Assembly: GCA_030747075.1 (NCBI GenBank)
Contig: JASLLL010000026.1
Span: 1 to 40,108 of the forward strand
Length of the DNA stretch: 40,108 bases
From: Gemmatimonadota bacterium
Lineage (GTDB): Bacteria > ARS69
Direction of reading: 5' to 3'
Position numbers and translations under genes: made by a program. Each line of letters begins with the position of its first letter. The stretch's first letter is position 1. Positions 9,612-17,651 of this stretch are shown here, in pieces. Below the pieces are notes generated by a model. That model saw only the letters and a list, made by a program, of their open reading frames with translations, searched no databases and was not told where the DNA came from.

Positions 9612-10411
9612 CCGTGGACCTCTCGCACGCCGCCGCGGAACCGCTGATTCATCCGACGGCGGTTGTTCATCCGAATGCGGTTCTGGGTGAGAATGTGCGG
9701 GTCGGTCCGTATTGTGTGGTGGGTGCGGGGGTCGTTCTGGGCGACGACTGTCTGCTGGATTCCCATGTCCGCCTGGACGGACATCTCCTTGCTGGAAAGC
9801 GAAACCACTTCTTCCACTGTGCGGCCATTGCCGGGGAGCCTCAGGATCTGAAGTTTGACGGCGTGGAGAGCACGGTTCGCATTGGGGATGACAATATCTT
9901 CCGCGAGTTCGTGACGGTCAATCGGGCCACCGGCGAAGACGGGGAGACCCGGATCGGGAACGGGAATCTCCTGATGGCTTATGTCCATGTCGCCCACGAC
10001 TGCATCCTGCATGACGGAGTCATCCTGGCGAACGCGGTCAATCTGGCCGGCCATGTTGAGGTATTCGATCGAGCGGTCATCGGGGGGATGACTCCGGTGC
10101 ATCAGTTTGTGCGGATCGGGAAGTTCGCCATCGTGGGAGGCGCGTCCCGCCTGCCGAAGGATATGCCTCCGTATATGAAGGCGGCGGGAAACCCCATTCA
10201 GATGGTGGGGTTGAACACGATCGGGCTGCGCCGGAACGGCATCGACGCAGACACACGATCCGAACTGAAACGCGCTTACCGGACCATCTATCGGGACGGC
10301 CTGAATGTTACCCAGGCAGTCCGCGCCCTGCGGGAGCGGAAGTCTGATTGTCCGGAGATCGCTGAGCTGATTTCATTCATCACCAGTTCCGTGCGCGGGA
10401 TCGTACGCTAG
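9608..10411 (+). CDS. lpxA: UDP-GlcNAc acyltransferase LpxA
   Basis: 267 residues. Hexapeptide repeats form the beta-helix (about 14-185), followed by the C-terminal helical domain. The catalytic histidine is H130 in HVAHD, and GGMTPVHQF (159-167) matches the acyl-binding edge. A glycine pair (177-178) sits where E. coli has G173, the residue linked with longer hydroxyacyl chains; the chain-length reading is inference. LpxA performs the first step of lipid A synthesis. The start is GTG in a GTGA overlap with lpxC/fabZ. A 27-base gap then leads to an oxidoreductase gene. Confidence 0.95.
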   Translation: MTVDLSHAAAEPLIHPTAVVHPNAVLGENVRVGPYCVVGAGVVLGDDCLLDSHVRLDGHLLAGKRNHFFHCAAIAGEPQDLKFDGVESTVRIGDDNIFREFVTVNRATGEDGETRIGNGNLLMAYVHVAHDCILHDGVILANAVNLAGHVEVFDRAVIGGMTPVHQFVRIGKFAIVGGASRLPKDMPPYMKAAGNPIQMVGLNTIGLRRNGIDADTRSELKRAYRTIYRDGLNVTQAVRALRERKSDCPEIAELISFITSSVRGIVR

Positions 10412-10438
10412 TCCGGGCGCGATGCGGAGGGGACTCGC

Positions 10439-11416
10439 GTGGAACGCATTCGGATGGGCGTCATCGGGCTGGGGCGTATGGGTGGCCACCATGTCCGCTG
10501 CATCAAGGCGGGCCAGGGAATGGTCCTCTCGGCAGTGACCGACGCGGATCCCTCGCGTGCGGAAGCGCTCGCGCCGGGCACCCCTTTCCATGAGAGCGTC
10601 GACGATCTCCTGCGCCACTGCGACGCGGTGGTTCTGGCTGTCCCGAGCCCCTTGCACGCGGAGATGGGCATTCGGATCCTGGACGCGGGCAAGCACCTTC
10701 TGATGGAGAAGCCTCTTGCTGCAGACCTGCGCGGATGCGATCGCCTCGCGGCCGCGGCGGAGGCGGCGGGGGTGGTGCTGGATGTGGGTCATGTCGAGCG
10801 CCTGAACTGGGCTTATCGGCAGACTCGCGAGTCTGTGTCGAACCCCCGGTTCGTGGAGGCTCACCGTCTGGGCGGTTATGATCCCCGCGGCACGGAGGTG
10901 GATGTCGTGCTGGATCTCATGATTCACGATCTGGACCTCGTGCTGGATCTCTTCGGGGGCGAGCCGGATCGGGTGGAGGCAGTGGGAGTGGCGGTTCTTA
11001 CTTCCCGCGTGGACATCGCCAATGCTCGACTGGAGTTTCCCGGCGGCGCCCTTGTGAATCTGACAGCGAGCCGCGTGAGTCGGGATCCGGTCCGAAAGAT
11101 GCGCATCTTTGAAGCGAACGGGTATCACTCACTCGATCTCGGTGCACGCTGCGTGGAAGTGGTGCGTCGGATGGGACCGGCGCCGATGGAAATGGACCGA
11201 CGCGTATTGACCGCGCCCGAGGACCACAATCCGCTGGTGGATGAGCTGGAAGAGTTCCGCCGCCGCATACTGGGTGAGGAGACTCGATTGCCGGGGGTGA
11301 AGGGGGGACGGCGGGCCGTTGCCCTTGCGGAGCGAGTGATCGCAGACATTGAGCGGAGATCCGACGCAGGGGAGAGGGTCCCCGGGGAGGGAACGCAGTG
11401 GGCCGCACCGTCCTGA
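10439..11416 (+). CDS. Gfo/Idh/MocA-family NAD(P)-dependent oxidoreductase (GnnA-like candidate)
   Basis: 325 residues starting at GTG. A Rossmann fold is shown by GVIGLGRMG (7-15) and the family signature EKP at 90-92. The C-terminal domain has the MIHDLDL helix that carries the catalytic histidine in this family. Its place between lpxA and lpxB suggests a nucleotide-sugar substrate. In Acidithiobacillus and Leptospira, GnnA of this family oxidises UDP-GlcNAc at C3 before GnnB aminates it, giving lipid A with amide-linked chains. No GnnB-type aminotransferase is in the window, so the role is open. The 3' end overlaps lpxB by 19 bases. Confidence 0.82.
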   Translation: MERIRMGVIGLGRMGGHHVRCIKAGQGMVLSAVTDADPSRAEALAPGTPFHESVDDLLRHCDAVVLAVPSPLHAEMGIRILDAGKHLLMEKPLAADLRGCDRLAAAAEAAGVVLDVGHVERLNWAYRQTRESVSNPRFVEAHRLGGYDPRGTEVDVVLDLMIHDLDLVLDLFGGEPDRVEAVGVAVLTSRVDIANARLEFPGGALVNLTASRVSRDPVRKMRIFEANGYHSLDLGARCVEVVRRMGPAPMEMDRRVLTAPEDHNPLVDELEEFRRRILGEETRLPGVKGGRRAVALAERVIADIERRSDAGERVPGEGTQWAAPS

Positions 11417-12534
11417 TCCTGACCGGGGAAGCGTCGGGAGATCTTCAGGCCGGTCTGGTTGCGAGGGAACTTCGGGCAATGGCGCCCGATGTTCGCATTC
11501 GTGCCGTGGGGGGCGAAGCTCTCCGCGAGGCGGGTGCAGAGCTGCTCTATGACATCGACCGTTTGTCCGCGATGGGTTTTGCGGAAGTGGTCCGCCAGAT
11601 TCCGCGCCATCGTACGCTCGCTCGCCGGTTGGACACTCTCTTGCGGGAGGATCCACCGGATGTCGTTCTTCCGGTGGACTACCCGGGCTTCAATCTTCGC
11701 ATCGCTGCCAAGGCGCGCGGCCTCGGCATTCCAGTGCTCTATTACATCGGGCCGCAGGTGTGGGCATGGGGGGAGAACCGCCTTCCGAAAATCCGGAAAG
11801 CGGTGGACCGGATGCTGGTTGTCTTCCCGTTTGAGGAGGCAATCTACCGAGAGGCCGGGATCCCCGTGGAGTTCGTGGGGCATCCACTGCTCGACGCGCT
11901 GGCCGATCGGCCCGGGAGGGAGGCAGCTCGACAGGTCTTGGGGTTGTCGCCGGAGAGGCTGGTCGTGGGGCTTCTACCGGGGAGCCGGTTGCAGGAGGTG
12001 CGAAGGCTGTTCCCGGTCATGGCCGAGACCGTCGCGAGAGTTCGGGACGAAGTGCGGAATGTGCAGGCCGTATGCAGCGTGGCGCCGGGGATTCCGGAGG
12101 AAACCTGCCGGGTGGAGACCGAGGCCGAGGGAGACTCTCCCATCCAGCGAGTTTCAGGCGGCGCCGAGCTCATTCAGGCGGCCGCGGATGTCCTTCTGGT
12201 GACCTCCGGCACCGCGACGCTCCAGAGCGCCCTTGCCGGGACTCCGCTGGCGGTGTTGTACCGGACATCGCGCATCACCTGGTTTGCGGGGAAGCGGCTC
12301 GTGAAGATTCCGCACATCTCGCTCGTGAACATTGTTCACGGCGGGGAGCTGGTGCCGGAGTTTCTGCAGGACAGGGCCAGGCCCGAAGCGATTGCCCCAT
12401 TCGTACTGAATCTCCTCCGCGACCCTGCGTCGCGTGAAGCGATGAGCCGGAGCTTGAGAGGGCTTCAGAAACGCCTCGGGACACCGGGGGCGTCGCGTCG
12501 TGTTGCGGAACGCATACTGGAGGCTGCGGGATGA
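11398..12534 (+). CDS. lpxB: Lipid-A-disaccharide synthase LpxB
   Basis: 378 residues, normal for this GT19 enzyme. Signatures are LTGEASGD near the N terminus (6-13), VDYPGFN and the IGPQVWAWG stretch in the first half, and LLPGSRLQEV in the second. LpxB joins UDP-2,3-diacylglucosamine to lipid X to form the tetraacyl disaccharide. The pyrophosphatase that makes lipid X (LpxH or LpxI) is not encoded in the window. The start is GTG inside the preceding gene; the stop overlaps the acyltransferase gene as ATGA. Confidence 0.95.
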   Translation: MGRTVLILTGEASGDLQAGLVARELRAMAPDVRIRAVGGEALREAGAELLYDIDRLSAMGFAEVVRQIPRHRTLARRLDTLLREDPPDVVLPVDYPGFNLRIAAKARGLGIPVLYYIGPQVWAWGENRLPKIRKAVDRMLVVFPFEEAIYREAGIPVEFVGHPLLDALADRPGREAARQVLGLSPERLVVGLLPGSRLQEVRRLFPVMAETVARVRDEVRNVQAVCSVAPGIPEETCRVETEAEGDSPIQRVSGGAELIQAAADVLLVTSGTATLQSALAGTPLAVLYRTSRITWFAGKRLVKIPHISLVNIVHGGELVPEFLQDRARPEAIAPFVLNLLRDPASREAMSRSLRGLQKRLGTPGASRRVAERILEAAG

Positions 12535-13244
12535 GCCGGGGGCGTGCTTCGGGGAAGCAGATCGCGCGGGCGGTGGATCTCGTGGTGCGAACGCTGGGGC
12601 ACAGCGTGGTGCTGAGCCTGGGGACCACCTGGCGCGTGCGACATGTGGGCCGGGAGAACGCGGTCCGCGCCCGCAGCATGGGCGGACCGGTGATCTACGC
12701 TTTCACGCACGGAGTCCTTCTTCCGCTGGTCTATACGCACCGGCGACGGGGCATCCACATCCTCGCGAGTCAAAGTCGCGACGGCGACCGGATTGCGGCC
12801 GTCGCCGGCCATCTCGGCTATGAGTCTGTTCGCGGGTCCAGCAGCCGGGGCGGGCGGGAGGCGCTGGCGAGGCTGGTGGAGTGCGCGAAAGCAGGCCATG
12901 ACCTGGGGATCACTCCGGATGGCCCCCGTGGCCCTCGCGGGTCCGTCAGTCCGGGGGTCGTGGTCATGGCAAGTCGCGCGGGGGTCCCGATTCTCCCGCT
13001 GGGAGTGGCGGCGACGCGTGCGTTTCACGCGTCGTCATGGGACCGTTTTCTCCTTCCACTTCCTGCCGCACGCGTGTTCGTGGCGTATGGCAGGCCGCTG
13101 TGCGTAGAGAGCGATGCAGCGCCGGCGGATATCGAGCGCCACTGCGAAAGCCTGAAGAGCGCCCTGGTCGCTGTCGAGACCAAGGCGTGCTCGTACGCTT
13201 CGGGCGCGGTCATGCCGCCGGGCACGGATCGGGTGGCGGGATGA
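12531..13244 (+). CDS. DUF374/LPLAT-family acyltransferase, candidate late lipid A acyltransferase
   Basis: 237 residues. It matches the DUF374 branch of the lysophospholipid acyltransferase superfamily: a histidine segment FTHGVLLPL (about 57-65), then SSSRGG (about 101-106) and TPDGPRGPRG (about 125-134). No typical LpxL/LpxM gene is present in the window. Its position between lpxB and waaA suggests it adds a secondary acyl chain to lipid A, comparable to the LpxJ type described in Helicobacter and Campylobacter. That function is inferred from context; a phospholipid substrate remains possible. It overlaps both neighbours by ATGA. Confidence 0.83.
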   Translation: MSRGRASGKQIARAVDLVVRTLGHSVVLSLGTTWRVRHVGRENAVRARSMGGPVIYAFTHGVLLPLVYTHRRRGIHILASQSRDGDRIAAVAGHLGYESVRGSSSRGGREALARLVECAKAGHDLGITPDGPRGPRGSVSPGVVVMASRAGVPILPLGVAATRAFHASSWDRFLLPLPAARVFVAYGRPLCVESDAAPADIERHCESLKSALVAVETKACSYASGAVMPPGTDRVAG

Positions 13245-14488
13245 GCGCGGGAGTTCGCATGTACCGTGTCGCATGGCGGGTTGCGCTGAAGCTGGGCATT
13301 CCCCGGCTCGTTCTGCGGAACAGGACGGAAGAACTCGCGGAGCGGATGGGGCAGGCTCCGGTCGGAGGGGAGTCTTCGCCCGTGTGGATTCACGCGGCCT
13401 CCGTCGGAGAGCTGGGGGCTGCGGAGGTCCTCATTCGTGCGATGCGTGCCCGGTCCGAGTCCATTCCGATTGCCGTGTCGACGATGACGCGCACCGGTCG
13501 CGAGCGAGCCGAAGCGCTGAACCCGGACTTCGGGCCGTTCCACCTGCCGTTTGACGCACCCGGACCTGTGGCGTGCGCGCTGGATCGCCTTTGCCCCCGG
13601 GCGCTCCTTCTGGTGGAGACGGAGCTGTGGCCGGAACTGCTCGGACAGGTGACAGCTCGCGGGATTCCCTGGGGGATCGTGAGCGGGAGAATCTCGCCGG
13701 GCGGCTTCCGCCGGGCGCGGTGGGCGGGTCCGATCTATCGGGAGATGCTGGGCAGCGCGGGAGCGGTCGCGGCTCGCACGGAAGAGGACGCGGCGCGCTT
13801 CCGTGCACTGGGGGGGCGCCCGGATGGACTGCGCGTGACGGGTGATCTCAAGGACGACCGCGTTCCGGAGGCCTACACCGCTCCCGATCCCGATTCCGTC
13901 CGCTGGGCGGCCGCCTGCACGCGCCCCGGCGAAGAGGAGATTGTGCTGGAGGCACTCGCGCTCGTTGCGGAGAGGATGGCGGCCCCGGGGGAACTCCTTC
14001 TCGCGCCCCGGCATCCGAACCGTTTCGAAGACGCCGCTCGCCTTGCGGAGGAGGCGGGATGGCGGGTAAGGAGGTGGGAGGACCGAACGCCGGTTGTCCA
14101 GGCGGAAGAATCCGGGTGGAGCGTGACTCTTGTGGATCGCATGGGGGTTTTGCCGGAGGTGTACCGGCGGGCGTGCGTCGCATTCATCGGAGGGAGCCTT
14201 GTGCCTCTGGGCGGCCACACCCCGACCGAAGCGGCGGCTGGGGGTCGGCCGGTGCTTGTGGGGCCGCACACGGAGACCTGCGAAGACGCCGTGGCCCGCC
14301 TGGAGAGGGTCGGGGCGGCGCGTCGTGTGGACGGAGCGCAGACGCTGGCGGACGAAGTCTGCCGCGCCTTGCTGCATCCGGACGAGAGTGCCGCGGAAGG
14401 CCGTCGCGCCTGGGAGGTGGCGGCGGAAGGGACCGGAGCCGCGGCCGACACGGTGGCCTTCCTGCGCGAGAGGGGAGTCCTTCGTTGA
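13241..14488 (+). CDS. waaA: 3-deoxy-D-manno-octulosonic acid transferase WaaA (KdtA)
   Basis: 415 residues from the ATG at 13241, which overlaps the previous stop as ATGA. A longer in-frame reading from 13037 exists but lies inside the acyltransferase gene and has no family resemblance. Signatures of this GT30 family are RTEELAERMG (28-37), HAASVGE (51-57, with the likely catalytic glutamate), LLVETELWPEL and, near the C terminus, GGHTPTEAAA. WaaA transfers Kdo from CMP-Kdo to lipid IVA at the inner membrane. The N-terminal anchor helix is short here. Confidence 0.94.
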   Translation: MSAGVRMYRVAWRVALKLGIPRLVLRNRTEELAERMGQAPVGGESSPVWIHAASVGELGAAEVLIRAMRARSESIPIAVSTMTRTGRERAEALNPDFGPFHLPFDAPGPVACALDRLCPRALLLVETELWPELLGQVTARGIPWGIVSGRISPGGFRRARWAGPIYREMLGSAGAVAARTEEDAARFRALGGRPDGLRVTGDLKDDRVPEAYTAPDPDSVRWAAACTRPGEEEIVLEALALVAERMAAPGELLLAPRHPNRFEDAARLAEEAGWRVRRWEDRTPVVQAEESGWSVTLVDRMGVLPEVYRRACVAFIGGSLVPLGGHTPTEAAAGGRPVLVGPHTETCEDAVARLERVGAARRVDGAQTLADEVCRALLHPDESAAEGRRAWEVAAEGTGAAADTVAFLRERGVLR

Positions 14489-15522
14489 AGCATCCCGTCA
14501 TGGACCACCGGGGGCTGCGAAGGGTGGGCGGGCACTGGCCGCCCGGACTGGCACGCGGAGTCTCCTTCGTGTACGGCATGGCCTCCGGCGCATTCCACAA
14601 GCTTCATGACCACCGCCTTCTGCCTTGCCGAGAGGTCCCGATCCCCGTCGTGTCAGTGGGCGCGCTGAGCGTGGGCGGAAGCGGGAAGACGCCGGTTGTT
14701 CGCTGGCTTGCGGGGGAACTGCTCGCGAGGGGAGAGCTTCCGGGGGTCGTGCTGCGGGGGTACCGTTCAGAAGGGGGAAAGCAGGCCCGGCGAGTGGACC
14801 CCGGTCACCCGGATGTGCAGCGGGATGGCGACGAAGCCGTGCTCCTTGCGATCGGTCTCCCGGGCGTTCCGGTCATTGTGTCCCCCCTTCGAAGGGAAGG
14901 GGTGGCCCGGCTGGCCAGCGCGGGGACGCGCGTGGCTCTCCTGGACGACGGATTCCAGCACCGTTGCCTCAGGCGGGATGTGGACATGGTGTTGTGGGAT
15001 CTTCGAGCGGAGAGGTCACCGAGGCGCCTCATCCCGGCGGGGTCCCTTCGGGAGCGGCCCAAGGCCCTCACGCGGGCTTCCGCGCTGGTTCTGGTGAATC
15101 GTGGAGACGGGTTCCCGGATGTACCCCCGGAGTGGCCCGGGGCAGGGCCGGTGTTTCGAGTCGCGCTGGAGTCCCGCGTGGTCGGTATGCTTCCCGCATC
15201 CGCGCCTCTTCATGCGGTGTCGGGAGTGGCCGTCCCGGAGTCGTTCGAGGAGTCCCTCATTCGGTCAGGAGTGGCGCTGACCGGAGCCTCTCGCTGGGCG
15301 GACCATCACGCCTTCACGCATTCCGATGTACAAGCGGTGAGCAGGCAGGTTCGCGTTGAGGGGGCGGAAGGGATTGCCATGACTGCCAAGGATGCGGTTC
15401 GATGGCCTGGTGGGGGAGGCCTCCCCGCCCCCGTCGTATTCGATCTCAGCGTTCACGCTGAAGGCGGAGACGCGCTCGTGGAATGGGTGGTGGCCCGGAT
15501 TCGGGAGGCTGGCAATGACTGA
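14485..15522 (+). CDS. lpxK: Tetraacyldisaccharide 4'-kinase LpxK
   Basis: 345 residues if translation starts at TTG 14485, which forms a TTGA overlap with waaA and has GGGGAG eight bases upstream. An ATG at 14500 is in frame but lacks a ribosome site. The open frame extends further back to 14059, but that part overlaps waaA and is not LpxK-like. An N-terminal membrane-associated helix (about 20-40) is followed by the P-loop GALSVGGSGKTP (59-70). LpxK phosphorylates the 4' position of the lipid A disaccharide at the inner membrane. The last eight bases overlap nadB. Confidence 0.92.
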   Translation: MKHPVMDHRGLRRVGGHWPPGLARGVSFVYGMASGAFHKLHDHRLLPCREVPIPVVSVGALSVGGSGKTPVVRWLAGELLARGELPGVVLRGYRSEGGKQARRVDPGHPDVQRDGDEAVLLAIGLPGVPVIVSPLRREGVARLASAGTRVALLDDGFQHRCLRRDVDMVLWDLRAERSPRRLIPAGSLRERPKALTRASALVLVNRGDGFPDVPPEWPGAGPVFRVALESRVVGMLPASAPLHAVSGVAVPESFEESLIRSGVALTGASRWADHHAFTHSDVQAVSRQVRVEGAEGIAMTAKDAVRWPGGGGLPAPVVFDLSVHAEGGDALVEWVVARIREAGND

Positions 15523-17140
15523 CCGGAAGACCTGCGATGTTCTCGTGCTCGGGAGTGGCATCGCGGGGCTCTCCTACGCGCTGAAGGCGTCGCGGTACGG
15601 ACGAGTGCTCCTCTTGACGAAGAAGACCTCCACGGAATCCAACACGAACCATGCACAGGGAGGCGTGGCATCCGTGACGGATCCGGCGGACAGTTTCGAG
15701 TTGCACATTCGAGACACCATGGTTGCCGGTGCCGGCCTTTGCCGACGGGATGCCGTCGACCGCGTTGTGCGGGAGGGGCCGGAGCTGGTTCGGGAACTCG
15801 TGAAACTGGGAGCGGACTTTACAAGGACGGAAACGGGTGGCTTCTCACTGGGGCGCGAGGGCGGGCATACACGGAGGCGGATCGTCCATGCAAAGGACCT
15901 GACGGGCCGCGAGATCGAACGCGCCCTTCTGGCCGCGATCGCTTCCCGGGAGAACATCGAGATTCTGGAAAACCACTTCGCGCTGGACCTCTGGACGGGG
16001 CCGGACGCATCCGGGCAGTCGCGCTGCCACGGGGCGCTCTACCTGGATTGCCAGTCAGGGCGGGTAGGTCTTGCGCATGCGCGCCAGACCATGCTTGCCA
16101 CCGGTGGCGGCGGGAAGGTCTACACATTCACGACCAATCCGGACATCGCGACGGCGGACGGCGTGGCCATGGGGGCCCGGGCCGGATGCGAAGTGGTGAA
16201 CATGGAGTTCGTGCAGTTCCATCCGACCTGCCTGTTTCACCCGGACGAGAAGACCTTTCTGATCAGCGAAGCAGTTCGTGGCGAAGGTGCGGTCCTGAGA
16301 GATCAGGCAGGCATGGAACTGATGGCCGGGCGACACGAGCTGGGATCGCTGGCACCGCGAGATGTCGTGGCTCGAGAAATGGACCGCGCGATGAAGCGCC
16401 GTGGCGACAAGTTCGTGCTGCTCGATGTCTCTTCGATCGGAAACGAGCTCTTCGTGGAGCGTTTCCCCGGGATTTCGGAGAGACTTTCGCTGCATGGGAT
16501 CGTCCCGGGTGTGGACCCGATCCCGGTGGTGCCTGCGGCCCACTATATGTGCGGCGGACTTCCGGTGGACGAGTTCGGGAGGACGAGCGTGGCGGGCCTG
16601 TTTGCGGCAGGTGAGGTGGCGTGTAGCGGCGTTCACGGTGCGAATCGGCTCGCATCGAACTCGCTCCTGGAGGCTCTGGTCTACGCGAACCGGGCCGCGC
16701 AAGTGCCTCCGGAAGCGGAAGTGGGACCCCCGCCTCCCCCCCCGGCCGGGCCGGGTACGGCGGCTCCACGACCAGATCAGGGAGTGGTGTTGGACCATGA
16801 GTGGGATTCGGTGCGCCGCCTCATGTGGGATTTTGTGGGCCTAGCGAGAACGCGGGCCAGCCTGGATGTGGCGTGTGCTCGACTCTCGATCCGCTTGAAG
16901 GAGGCTGAGGCTCGCTACCGAAAGTGGGAGCCGAATACCGATCTGGCGGAGTTGAGGAATATCACGCTGGTCGGCAGGCTCCTGGCCGAGGCTGCGCGAG
17001 GCCGGCGGGAGAGCCGAGGTCTGCACTGGGTGCTGGACCATCCGGAAACGGACGACACGGCTTGCGAGAGTTGGGTGCGTCCGGAGGCGGAAGGCGTGAA
17101 AGTGGAGTTTCGCGCGGTGGAAGGTGCGGGATCTTCTTGA
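15515..17140 (+). CDS. nadB: L-aspartate oxidase NadB
   Basis: 541 residues from the ATG at 15515. An FAD-binding fold begins LVLGSGIAGLS, followed by NHAQGGVA, FVQFHPTCL, the HYMCGGL segment and GVHGANRLASNS, the ordered motifs of NadB and succinate dehydrogenase flavoproteins. The missing SDH-specific partners and the normal NadB length favour NadB, which makes iminoaspartate for NAD synthesis. A proline-rich linker (about 402-415, encoded across an 8-C run) separates the FAD domain from the C-terminal helices. It overlaps lpxK by eight bases, so it appears to be co-expressed with lipid A genes; NadA and NadC are not in the window. Confidence 0.93.
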   Translation: MTDRKTCDVLVLGSGIAGLSYALKASRYGRVLLLTKKTSTESNTNHAQGGVASVTDPADSFELHIRDTMVAGAGLCRRDAVDRVVREGPELVRELVKLGADFTRTETGGFSLGREGGHTRRRIVHAKDLTGREIERALLAAIASRENIEILENHFALDLWTGPDASGQSRCHGALYLDCQSGRVGLAHARQTMLATGGGGKVYTFTTNPDIATADGVAMGARAGCEVVNMEFVQFHPTCLFHPDEKTFLISEAVRGEGAVLRDQAGMELMAGRHELGSLAPRDVVAREMDRAMKRRGDKFVLLDVSSIGNELFVERFPGISERLSLHGIVPGVDPIPVVPAAHYMCGGLPVDEFGRTSVAGLFAAGEVACSGVHGANRLASNSLLEALVYANRAAQVPPEAEVGPPPPPPAGPGTAAPRPDQGVVLDHEWDSVRRLMWDFVGLARTRASLDVACARLSIRLKEAEARYRKWEPNTDLAELRNITLVGRLLAEAARGRRESRGLHWVLDHPETDDTACESWVRPEAEGVKVEFRAVEGAGSS

Positions 17141-17189
17141 TCGCGGCGGTTTTTCGACGGAGTATGTTTTCGGAAGCATCTTTCCCCTG

Positions 17190-17205
17190 CGGTGCGGTCG
17201 CACCG
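17190..17205. promoter_or_regulatory. Inverted repeat, 7-base arms
   Basis: CGGTGCG and CGCACCG are perfect reverse complements around a 2-base centre. It may be a regulator site or a small hairpin in the transcript; no known operator is recognised. Confidence 0.4.
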
Positions 17206-17218
17206 TCGCGGGATGGCG

Positions 17219-17231
17219 AGAACTGAGTTCT
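17219..17231. promoter_or_regulatory. Palindrome AGAACT-G-AGTTCT
   Basis: A 13-base palindrome with a single central base, 25 bases before the GTG of the next gene and just downstream of the other inverted repeat. Possible operator; the protein is unknown. Confidence 0.4.
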
Positions 17232-17255
17232 TCCAGTCAGGTGAAGGGGCGCTCC

Positions 17256-17651
17256 GTGTACACCGAATCGGAAGCGAGCCGGGCCATGCGGGAGCTGCTT
17301 GCGCGGGACAAACGCTACCACGCGCGTGCCTATGTCTTCGTTCGGGAGGCGGTCGCCTATGCCAGCCAGGTGGTCTACGCGACCGGCACCCATGTCTCCG
17401 GGCGGGAACTGCTGGAGGCCATTCGCCTGTATGCTCTGGACCGATTCGGACTCCTGGCCGAGGCCGTCTTCGAAGAGTGGGGAGTGCGGTCGACGGAGGA
17501 CTTCGGGGAGATTGTGTTCAACTTGATTGACGCGGAGATTCTCAGCAAAACGGACGAGGACTCCCGGGAGGACTTTTGCGGAGTGTACGAGTTCCCGGAG
17601 GTCTTCAACGCGGGACGCTACTGGGCCGAGGTACTTGAGACATGCGGGTAG
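17256..17651 (+). CDS. Minf_1886-family small conserved protein
   Basis: 131 residues from GTG 17256, chosen because AAGGGG lies six bases upstream and the family similarity begins here; the frame is open back to 17124 but that part looks non-coding. The sequence has RYHARAYVFVREAVAY, HVSGRELLEAIR, DFGEIVFNLID and TDEDSREDF, which I recognise as the Minf_1886 family found in Verrucomicrobia, Planctomycetes and relatives. No function is known to me. No signal peptide or membrane segment, so probably cytoplasmic. The 3' end overlaps the GT9 gene by ten bases. Confidence 0.8.
   Translation: MYTESEASRAMRELLARDKRYHARAYVFVREAVAYASQVVYATGTHVSGRELLEAIRLYALDRFGLLAEAVFEEWGVRSTEDFGEIVFNLIDAEILSKTDEDSREDFCGVYEFPEVFNAGRYWAEVLETCG

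Larger units (their letters stand above)
17141..17255 (+). other. Gap after nadB with two palindromes
   Basis: 115 bases, one of the few real gaps in the envelope unit. It holds two inverted repeats, listed separately, and a ribosome site AAGGGG (17244-17249) for the next gene. No terminator is visible. A TTGATC (17137-17142) occurs, but no -10 lies at good spacing. Confidence 0.5.

Noticed and set aside
13037-13240. N-terminal extension of the waaA frame
   Set aside because: It lies wholly inside the acyltransferase gene, has no WaaA similarity, and the ATGA at 13241 is a natural coupled start.
14059-14484. N-terminal extension of the lpxK frame
   Set aside because: It overlaps waaA and reads as a low-complexity shadow rich in G, R and S; LpxK similarity starts after 14485.
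16733-16743. Phase-variable C tract in nadB
   Set aside because: Eight C residues in a proline linker leave the frame open, and metabolic genes are not typical phase-variation targets. It is more a sequencing-error risk.
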